Shown here: positions 9,016-14,574 of the stretch, in pieces
Numbering within the stretch: the first letter of the stretch is position 1
Layout of the letters: each line of letters starts with the position of its first letter
Assembly (NCBI GenBank): GCA_035409945.1
Contig: DAONQC010000016.1
Span: 1 to 30,006, forward strand
Direction of reading: 5' to 3'
Source of the DNA: MWEH01 sp035409945
Lineage (GTDB): Bacteria; Bacillota; Clostridia; Christensenellales; DTU072
DNA: 30,006 bases
Made by a program: the position numbers and the translations under genes
Notes under the pieces: model-generated
Databases searched by the model: none
What the model saw: only the letters and a program-made list of their open reading frames with translations
What the model was told of the DNA's origin: nothing

Positions 9016-9044
9016 GCAATATGCGTATCGCAAAAGACAAATAA
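9016..9044 (-). promoter_or_regulatory. Possible promoter of the 139-aa gene
   Basis: On the minus strand TTGCGA is followed after 17 bases by TATACA. The spacer contains an imperfect dyad (ATACGCATATTGCATAC) that could bind a regulator. The -35 matches the consensus only in part; positions are approximate to within a few bases. Confidence 0.35.
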
Positions 9045-9075
9045 TAAATCGACAGTCCTTTGTCATCACCCCTAC

Positions 9076-9104
9076 TTGATTTTTATACCCCATACTTCTA
9101 TAAT
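9076..9104 (+). promoter_or_regulatory. Promoter of small RNA copy A
   Basis: TTGATT (9076-9081), a 17-base spacer and TATAAT (9099-9104). The flanking words TACTTGATTTT and CTTCTATAATCT are shared with the promoter of copy C. Confidence 0.75.
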
Positions 9105-9110
9105 CTATTT

Positions 9111-9230
9111 ACTGGGTCAGGAGTGTCGGGATGACAGGCTTTCAGCTTGCTGGAAAGACAGTGCAAAAGTCCACGACCCTTTTAATCAGGTATTAGACTG
9201 CACAACAGAAAGCCCTTAATGGGCTTTTTT
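9111..9230 (+). ncRNA. Structured pseudoknot small RNA, copy A
   Basis: A roughly 120-nt transcript is predicted from the promoter to a terminator. P1 pairs GGGTC (9114-9118) with GACCC (9175-9179). Inside P1 are a small TGTC/GACA hairpin and a CTTTCAG-CTTG-CTGGAAAG hairpin followed by ACA. The GTGCA at 9161-9165, inside P1, pairs with TGCAC at 9199-9203, outside P1, giving a pseudoknot. The end is the terminator AAAGCCC/GGGCTTT plus T-run at 9209-9230. The same plan with different bases recurs in copies B, C and D, so pairing is supported by compensatory changes. I do not recognise the family. It converges with the lipoprotein gene. Confidence 0.75.
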
Positions 9231-9296
9231 GTTACCCTTTTTTACCCCTCATCTCTCAGAACATTTATACTACTTAGCTTAATATTCCTAGTCCTT

Positions 9297-9329
9297 AATT
9301 CTTTTATATTAATTAATCATAAAAGAATT
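9297..9329. terminator. Perfect 11-bp inverted repeat, possible terminator
   Basis: AATTCTTTTAT (9297-9307) and ATAAAAGAATT (9319-9329) form an AT-rich hairpin with an 11-base loop, downstream of the lipoprotein gene (minus strand). It lacks a GC-rich stem, so termination is uncertain. A second small dyad of CCGG words follows near 9341-9359. Confidence 0.3.
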
Positions 9330-9401
9330 CTCTTTGTCGCCCGGAGGCATGCAAGCCGGATGTTTTCTACTTTTCTTAAATAGTAGGATTAAAAAATTAT
9401 T

Positions 9402-10355
9402 TTAGTTTGATTTAGTGTTGAATGTATATTGAACAAACTTACCGTCTTTGAAAGATATTTCATAAACATATATTTTATTAAATTCCAATGACATCTTTTG
9501 ACTACTAATCCATCCACCAGTAAAAATAATCTCTTCGTTTGTTAGTTCGGCATTGTAATCATATTTTTTGACAGTAACCTTATTAAATTTTTCATAACAG
9601 TCATAATTGGTAGTACCTAATGAAAAATAATAATCAATACCTGATTCAAATTCATTTTGCATTGCCGGTGTGGAATTAAGTGCGAAAATATCGTTATTTA
9701 ATGATTCGCTTCCATTCCATTTATAGTTTGCTCTTACAACTTTAGGCTGCCCAAAACCAGACCAGTTGTAATTTTCAACAGTATATGAAAGTGAACGATC
9801 TATATTTGGTGGAGATGCATAACACGGAGGCAGCGTACCTACAATCTGTTCCCCACAAATGTCATAAAAAGCTATTGCACATTTATCAAACACTTCGTAA
9901 GGTCCCGTATTTTTCCCTCTAGATTTCTTTTCATTACCATATTCATATTTTATAATTAGTGTCCAGCCGCCACCGTCATCCACTTTGTCTGCTAACTCAT
10001 ACGATTCTTTTAGCTTAAATAACCCATAAGTATAGCAAGTGTCTATAAAAACTTTTTCTTCTTCGTCCGTAAACTCTTTACTGTTTTGTTCGGAAGGCTC
10101 ACCTTCTCCAGGAACATAATGAATTGATGAATATTTGTTTTCATTGAAATCTAAAATAGATGTATGTTTAGAACCACCATTAAAATTAATAGTTTCATAT
10201 GTAATTTGTGTAATCTTTTGACCTTTATACTCTCTTATGCTGTCTCCATACTCTCTTGTGCTGTCTCTATACTCTCTTATCCCATTACAAGAAACAAGCA
10301 AAAATACAAATAAAATAAAAACACAACCAACTAATACTACTATCCCTTTTTTCAT
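9402..10355 (-). CDS. Lipoprotein with short N-terminal repeats, function unknown
   Basis: The 317-residue protein has a lipoprotein signal: MKKG, a hydrophobic stretch (VVLVGCVFILFVFLL) and the lipobox LVSC with Cys23 as the lipidated residue. Right after the Cys comes a 7-residue repeat, REYRDST then REYGDSI then REYKGQ, coded by 21-bp tandem DNA units. The rest is a soluble, aromatic-rich region with no family I recognise; segments such as GGGWTLIIKYEYGNEK suggest a beta-rich outer domain. It would be anchored to the outer face of the membrane. Ribosome site AAGGTGG is 6 bases before the ATG, and a good promoter precedes it. It is flanked by small-RNA copies A and B. Confidence 0.7.
   Translation of the reverse strand: MKKGIVVLVGCVFILFVFLLVSCNGIREYRDSTREYGDSIREYKGQKITQITYETINFNGGSKHTSILDFNENKYSSIHYVPGEGEPSEQNSKEFTDEEEKVFIDTCYTYGLFKLKESYELADKVDDGGGWTLIIKYEYGNEKKSRGKNTGPYEVFDKCAIAFYDICGEQIVGTLPPCYASPPNIDRSLSYTVENYNWSGFGQPKVVRANYKWNGSESLNNDIFALNSTPAMQNEFESGIDYYFSLGTTNYDCYEKFNKVTVKKYDYNAELTNEEIIFTGGWISSQKMSLEFNKIYVYEISFKDGKFVQYTFNTKSN
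10228..10280. repeat. 21-bp tandem repeats in the lipoprotein gene
   Basis: About two and a half copies of a unit TACTCTCTTATGCTGTCTCC with few changes. The unit is a multiple of three, so copy-number change would lengthen or shorten the spacer after the lipid anchor without a frameshift. Confidence 0.8.
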
Positions 10356-10378
10356 ATCTAACCACCTTCCCTACAATA

Positions 10379-10407
10379 ATAATAGTATACTTTAATTAAA
10401 CTTTCAA
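10379..10407 (-). promoter_or_regulatory. Promoter of the lipoprotein gene
   Basis: On the minus strand TTGAAA (10407-10402), a 17-base spacer and TATTAT (10384-10379), 23 bases before the ATG. It is back-to-back with the promoter of small RNA copy B. Confidence 0.6.
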
Positions 10408-10429
10408 TTTGCTCATTAAATGAAGTCTG

Positions 10430-10458
10430 TTGACTTGCTGAGTTAGTTTTCATATAAT
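10430..10458 (+). promoter_or_regulatory. Promoter of small RNA copy B
   Basis: TTGACT (10430-10435), a 17-base spacer and TATAAT (10453-10458): close to the consensus for the housekeeping sigma factor. Confidence 0.8.
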
Positions 10459-10464
10459 TTATTT

Positions 10465-10593
10465 GGTGGTGCAAGGTCTTAATTGACAGCTCCGGGAGAA
10501 TTCGTGGGAGACAGTAGTAAAAGCCCTATCCACTGTATTAAGTTTTATAACTTGGCTAGATACTACAGCACTTAAGCCCTTTGGGGCTTTTTT
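10465..10593 (+). ncRNA. Structured pseudoknot small RNA, copy B
   Basis: About 129 nt from the promoter to the terminator. P1 pairs GTGG (10466-10469) with CCAC (10530-10533). Inside are a GTC/GAC hairpin and a CTCC/GGAG hairpin with GAATTCG in its loop, followed by ACA. GTAGTA (10514-10519) pairs with TACTAC (10561-10566) across P1, a 6-bp pseudoknot. The terminator is AAGCCC/GGGCTT with a T-run at 10574-10593. The sequence of P1 and of the pseudoknot differs from copies A, C and D while pairing is kept. A minus-strand reading frame overlaps it but has no support as a gene. Confidence 0.75.
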
Positions 10594-10665
10594 GTTAGCA
10601 ACTTGTTTCCTTGTTTCCCTATCAAGTTCACACTTCTTATAACAAATCTTTATCATCAACCGTAC

Positions 10666-10694
10666 TTGATTTTCGCATCTCATTCTTCTATAAT
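10666..10694 (+). promoter_or_regulatory. Promoter of small RNA copy C
   Basis: TTGATT (10666-10671), a 17-base spacer and TATAAT (10689-10694), nearly the same as the promoter of copy A. Confidence 0.75.
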
Positions 10695-10700
10695 CTCCTT

Positions 10701-10820
10701 ATTGGGGCGAGAGTTCTGTAGTCAAAAAGCTTTCAGCACGCTGGAAAGACATTGTGGAGATCCAAGCCCCCTCGTTGTTTGGTAAGAGACCACAAGCACT
10801 TAAGCCCTTCAAGGGCTTTT
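10701..10820 (+). ncRNA. Structured pseudoknot small RNA, copy C
   Basis: About 120 nt. P1 pairs GGGGC (10704-10708) with GCCCC (10766-10770), against GGGTC/GACCC in copy A: a compensated change. The CTTTCAG-CACG-CTGGAAAG hairpin (10730-10748) matches copy A except in the loop. TTGTGG (10752-10757) pairs with CCACAA (10790-10795) as the pseudoknot, again different bases from A with pairing kept. The terminator is AGCCCTT-C-AAGGGCT plus TTT at 10803-10820. Copies A and C form one subgroup by promoter and hairpin. Confidence 0.75.
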
Positions 10821-10836
10821 ATGTTGTCTACCTTTT

Positions 10837-10951
10837 TTATTCATCAATTTTAGCTAAATGTATTATAAAGTCATCAATAATTTCAACAATACAATATTGA
10901 AAAGTACGTAATCCTACAGGCAATAAAAAATCATTATAGTTATTGCACTGC
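10837..10951 (-). pseudogene. C-terminal remnant of an unknown gene
   Basis: The minus strand is open and reads like protein: LLPVGLRTFQYCIVE followed by IIDDFIIHLAKIDE and a TAA at 10837-10839. There is no start codon with a ribosome site, and an in-frame TAG closes the frame upstream. The style is that of a small acidic helical protein end. Its parent family is not recognisable. Confidence 0.35.
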
Positions 10952-11118
10952 TATATAGTTTTTGCTACTTTTATTGCAATTATGAAGAATATTATGCACC
11001 AGTCGCTGAGGATTATGGCGGTAACTTCGAGGATGAAGTAAAAGAGTTTTGTAAAAAACATGGTCTAGAACTGGTAGATTACGATTATGATGGCGAAACG
11101 TCAGACTATCTTAGTTAA
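10927..11118 (+). pseudogene. Remnant reading frame without a start codon
   Basis: From 10981 the plus strand encodes YEEYYAPVAEDYGGNFEDE, then VKEFCKKHGLELVDYDYDG and a TAA at 11116-11118. The composition is clearly protein-like and acidic, but no ATG, GTG or TTG exists back to the upstream stop at 10924. It is therefore probably the 3' end of a deleted gene, and overlaps the minus-strand remnant at its left end. Confidence 0.4.
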
Positions 11119-11146
11119 CAATTATACAATTGATATAAAACGCTAA

Positions 11147-11253
11147 CAAAAAAGCCCCTAAGGGCTTTTATGCAGAGAGTCTAACCTTTATAGCCATGAT
11201 TTCTCTCGCTGTCTACGCGAATTCACCGTAGCTTCCCCGTTTTGGGTGATGGC
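11147..11253 (-). ncRNA. Structured pseudoknot small RNA, copy D
   Basis: About 107 nt, on the opposite strand from the other copies. P1 pairs GCCAT (11253-11249) with ATGGC (11197-11193). Inside are a CCC/GGG hairpin and a CTACG/CGTAG hairpin with GTGAATTCG in its loop, followed by ACAG; this GAATTCG loop is shared with copy B. GAGAG (11207-11203) pairs with CTCTC (11179-11175) to form the pseudoknot. The terminator AAGCCCTTAGGGGCTTTTTT ends near 11147, with the same stem as the other copies. It is the shortest member. Confidence 0.75.
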
Positions 11254-11259
11254 AAAATT

Positions 11260-11288
11260 AATATACCATATGAAATACCTAATGTCAA
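11260..11288 (-). promoter_or_regulatory. Promoter of small RNA copy D
   Basis: On the minus strand TTGACA (11288-11283), a 17-base spacer and TATATT (11265-11260). Confidence 0.75.
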
Positions 11289-11326
11289 AAATGGTTTATA
11301 ACTACAATTATAATTTTCAATCCCAT

Positions 11327-11355
11327 TTGACAATGAAACACTAACCTATTACAAT
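11327..11355 (+). promoter_or_regulatory. Promoter-like site for a very short transcript
   Basis: TTGACA (11327-11332), a 17-base spacer and TACAAT (11350-11355). Only about 30 bases separate the expected start from a terminator, so no protein gene is served. Confidence 0.5.
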
Positions 11356-11385
11356 AAAGATACTATAAAAGAATTATTTTTTTCG

Positions 11386-11414
11386 CCAGGAACGTATGAA
11401 TGCCTGGTTTTTTT
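11386..11414 (+). terminator. Rho-independent terminator
   Basis: CCAGG (11386-11390) pairs with CCTGG (11403-11407), followed by seven T on the plus strand. It faces the helicase gene and would end a transcript from the promoter at 11327. Confidence 0.65.
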
Positions 11415-11513
11415 CTGCCCATTTGAACTTTTTTCACCTTTTGTTTTACGAATGAGAGTCAATGCGCCCTATTGTCTCCTCTTAGGACAGACACCCAATT
11501 TTAATACATTTAA

Positions 11514-14237
11514 TCACAAATTTTTTAAAGCTTGACGAAGCTTGTTTTCTTCACCACTACCTACTGTAGAGAAGCGAACAATGGGTATGCCATATTTATC
11601 AAGAATATTGTTTTTTACACTATCACGTTCTATTTGTTTTTCATTTGCATAATGATAGGCAAATCCATCAACTTCAATAACAAGTATAGGCATATGTGAA
11701 AGTTTCGAAAAAATTAAAAAATCCACATGTGACCAGGGGTTTCTTGCAAATTCAAATTCTCTTCCACTTAATTTACTAACATTTATGATATCACGAAGAG
11801 GCACATGAGGAACAACATCATATTTTAAAAATTCATCCTCGCCAAGAACTTCTCGTATAACTTTATACATTAGATTTTCACTATCTACCTCAGCAATCCT
11901 TCCGTATTTTTTTAAAACTTCTTGTCTAGCTAAAGATTGACGACTGTAAAGGTAATCAAATACAGACGAAATTTTGCTATCAATAACAGCATAGTTATGA
12001 TATTCGATGTACCCTATCAAATCGTGAATGGGTGAAGTCCCATCCCTATCATTTCCATCGGTCACAACAATAAACTGTTCTTTTGCTCTTGACACTGCTA
12101 CATTTAAACGATTAGGATCTGAAGCAAAATCCCCAATTTCATTATCTACGGTAGAAAAAACCATAACCTTTCTTTCTTGACCTTGGAATTTATCAGCGGT
12201 ATCTGCCTTTACTCCTGTCCCACTAAAAATCTCCCGTAATTTATCTGCCTGTTCACGATATGGAGTTACAATACCTAATGAATCATCATTTATGTTTAAC
12301 TTTTGTTCAGGAATAATCTCATTTAGTATAGTATCTATTTGCCTTTGGTTATAGTGCCCCCGAGCGTGGTCGCCTGATTGTGTCCTATAAACCATCATTG
12401 CTTGTTTATTTGACTTTGGTTTTGTCATAACTATTAATTCATTGTTATAGAATCTCTGATTACAAAACCCTATTATATCTGGATGACAGCGATAATGTTC
12501 TCTCAAAAGAACTCTAGGAATATCGGGAAACAATTTTATTATTGAAGAAAGCAAACTGTTTTCAGCATATGAATAGGCAGTGTTTAATTTATATTTAGAA
12601 AATATTGTATCTGTTATCTTTTTAGTCTCAGAAGTAACGACATTAGGCAGTTGCTTTAAATCTCCAACAATTACTGCTTTTTTGGCACAAGACATTGCAA
12701 GAGCACCAGTAGCAATATCTACTTGTGATGCTTCATCAACTATTACATAGTCATAAACAAAGTGATGAGACAGACTTGAACGCAGTGAGTATGTAGTACT
12801 TAATACTATTGGATAATCTCTAATAAAATCTTCTGATTGTTTCCAAAGTTGATCAATATCATATATATTTCTCTTTGGTTGCCCTGTAAATCTTTTTGCA
12901 ATCTCTGCTTTAAAAACAAGTTTCGATAGCTGTGTATATTCATCCATTTTTTTATCGAAATTATATGTATCTAGTCTCGTTTGAATAGATTTTAGCCTTG
13001 CTTGAATTTCAGATATTCGTCTTTCATAATATACACATTGACAACATTCCAAAAATTGATCTACAGACATATCAAAAAAGTTAAAATTTTTGAACCCATA
13101 ACAAAATAGCCATTTTAATTTTATCAATATTCCAAGTGAGGTCCCTTTTTCCATCCTTATTTGGTATTCTGATAAAAATTCTAAAATTTGATTCGCTTCA
13201 ATTCTTTTAGAAAATACTATCTTTCCACAATTAAGTGAATTTGTGTCTTGAAGACTATTTTGATAATGCTTATATTCTTTATCTAAGACATCTAATTCTG
13301 CTAATAGCGTGGCTCTCTCTACTTGTAAAGATAGCATTTCATTCAACTCTACACCCTCGTGTCGAATAAGTTGTTTCTTTTCTGTAAACTCGCGAGAACC
13401 CATCTGCCAACTAGAAAGATCTGGGAGCATTTCAGTTTGACTGTTAATAAATTCTTCCTTATTTCCTAAATTTCCTAATGATGCAACTAAAAAATCTACG
13501 CCATACTTTTCAAGTTTTTCAAATACATTAGCAGTCGCCGAATTGTTACTTGATACAACAGCAACGCTCTCTCCTCGTATAACTGCGTTAGCAATAATAT
13601 TTAAAATTGTTTGAGTTTTACCAGTACCTGGAGGCCCCTCGACAACGCTAATCATGTTGTTTAGCGCATTATCCACTGCTTTCTTTTGGCTAATGTTAAA
13701 ACCGAAAGGGAATATTGCCGTTTTGTCATTTGAAATTTTATTATTTTTAAGCACACCACACAAATAACAGGACATTATGCTATCTGCGCGAATAAAATCA
13801 ATTTTTTCATATCTAGAAGCTAATATATTATGTCCCTTTTCCGTACGAAGACCTATTACTTTGGCTATCGAATTTAGATAGTCAAAACAATGTTTAGAAA
13901 TCTCATTATCTAATTCAGAATCAATTAATCTTATAGTCTTAAAAGGAACGACTTCCTTGTATCCACTTTCGTAATATAACCGAGCATATGAGTCAAATTT
14001 AAGTATTTTAGTAACACCATAGCAATGCTTACCATCCTTCAATACTAGTTTATTGTCCAATTTAATTGTTTCTGGAGATTTAAAAAATTTAACATCACTA
14101 GCTTTATATGTATATGTCTTTTGCCCTCTATACGTAATATTTATAACCGGCTTGTATTTGTCATATTCCCACGACAATATCGACTCAGTCTTATCCTCTC
14201 CCTTGACAAGTATTAAATTATTATCGATATTAATCAT
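11514..14237 (-). CDS. SF1 helicase with C-terminal PD-(D/E)XK-type nuclease domain, BREX-associated
   Basis: The 907-residue protein has the DNA2/Upf1-like helicase motifs: Q-type start NISQKKAVDNA, Walker A GPPGTGKT (201-208), Walker B DEASQ (501-505), then GDLKQLP, EHYRCHP, the VTPYREQ block, KFQGQE and NVAVSRAKEQ. A long insert between motifs I and II is partly coiled coil. The last 120 residues resemble a DUF2726/Vsr-like nuclease, with D839 and E855-V-D857 as candidate metal ligands. It probably unwinds and cuts DNA. I chose the ATG at 14237 over a TTG at 14252, because the purine-rich GGATTGGGA fits the ATG. It follows brxL on the same strand, after a 337-bp gap holding a terminator, so it may be expressed separately. 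Confidence 0.85.
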   Translation of the reverse strand: MINIDNNLILVKGEDKTESILSWEYDKYKPVINITYRGQKTYTYKASDVKFFKSPETIKLDNKLVLKDGKHCYGVTKILKFDSYARLYYESGYKEVVPFKTIRLIDSELDNEISKHCFDYLNSIAKVIGLRTEKGHNILASRYEKIDFIRADSIMSCYLCGVLKNNKISNDKTAIFPFGFNISQKKAVDNALNNMISVVEGPPGTGKTQTILNIIANAVIRGESVAVVSSNNSATANVFEKLEKYGVDFLVASLGNLGNKEEFINSQTEMLPDLSSWQMGSREFTEKKQLIRHEGVELNEMLSLQVERATLLAELDVLDKEYKHYQNSLQDTNSLNCGKIVFSKRIEANQILEFLSEYQIRMEKGTSLGILIKLKWLFCYGFKNFNFFDMSVDQFLECCQCVYYERRISEIQARLKSIQTRLDTYNFDKKMDEYTQLSKLVFKAEIAKRFTGQPKRNIYDIDQLWKQSEDFIRDYPIVLSTTYSLRSSLSHHFVYDYVIVDEASQVDIATGALAMSCAKKAVIVGDLKQLPNVVTSETKKITDTIFSKYKLNTAYSYAENSLLSSIIKLFPDIPRVLLREHYRCHPDIIGFCNQRFYNNELIVMTKPKSNKQAMMVYRTQSGDHARGHYNQRQIDTILNEIIPEQKLNINDDSLGIVTPYREQADKLREIFSGTGVKADTADKFQGQERKVMVFSTVDNEIGDFASDPNRLNVAVSRAKEQFIVVTDGNDRDGTSPIHDLIGYIEYHNYAVIDSKISSVFDYLYSRQSLARQEVLKKYGRIAEVDSENLMYKVIREVLGEDEFLKYDVVPHVPLRDIINVSKLSGREFEFARNPWSHVDFLIFSKLSHMPILVIEVDGFAYHYANEKQIERDSVKNNILDKYGIPIVRFSTVGSGEENKLRQALKNL

Positions 14238-14344
14238 AATAAATATTCCCAATCCTTTTTTGCAGTTTGACTTTTGATTGATATATCTAAAACAACTTTA
14301 CACCGTAATGAACTCCATGAAACCTACCGTTACTAAAGACATAA

Positions 14345-14420
14345 TAAAAAAACAGAACCTACCTTATCTGGGAATACTAGAAACTCGTTTACTAGTACAG
14401 TACCAGCCATCAGTTCTGTT
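14345..14420 (-). terminator. Large nested hairpin with T-run after brxL
   Basis: On the minus strand AACAGAAC (14420-14413) pairs with GTTCTGTT (14358-14351), enclosing CTGG/CCAG and TACTAG/CTAGTA stems, and is followed by a T-run. It would end or attenuate the BREX transcript. The 14238-14574 gap contains no gene. Confidence 0.6.
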
Positions 14421-14574
14421 GATTCTACGGTATCACAGGAAGTGACCATTGTCAAGGATGCGACAAACTGCTAGCGTATTTTCTATAAAACCATATAATA
14501 ATACGAGGTAATTATAAGTTCGCAAATACCAGCACTGTATGATATGTGTAGCCTTGGCAACAAAATGTCGCCTC

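Noticed and set aside
8962..9219. Plus-strand 85-aa reading frame
   Set aside because: It runs over the promoter, the paired stems and the terminator of small RNA copy A, has no ribosome site and low protein-like character.
10459..10785. Reading frames of 74 aa (-) and 60 aa (+) over small RNA copies B and C
   Set aside because: They overlap RNA stems and promoters and are Cys/Arg-rich in the manner of chance frames; the RNA structure explains the sequence better.
9111..11253. Repeated elements as integron attC sites or cassette recombination sites
   Set aside because: Each copy has its own promoter and terminator and a pseudoknot, there is no attC core pair (RYYYAAC/GTTRRRY) in the right places, and no integrase is present.
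9111..11253. Repeated elements as T-box or other known riboswitches
   Set aside because: No T-box antiterminator word or other riboswitch core motif I know is present, and the copies end in terminators without a downstream coding gene in the same direction.
11458..11513. TGTC/GACA dyad with GGGTGTCTGTCC wording after the helicase gene as an insertion-sequence end
   Set aside because: Similar GGGTGTCCGT words occur near 8100, but there is no transposase, target duplication or matching opposite end.
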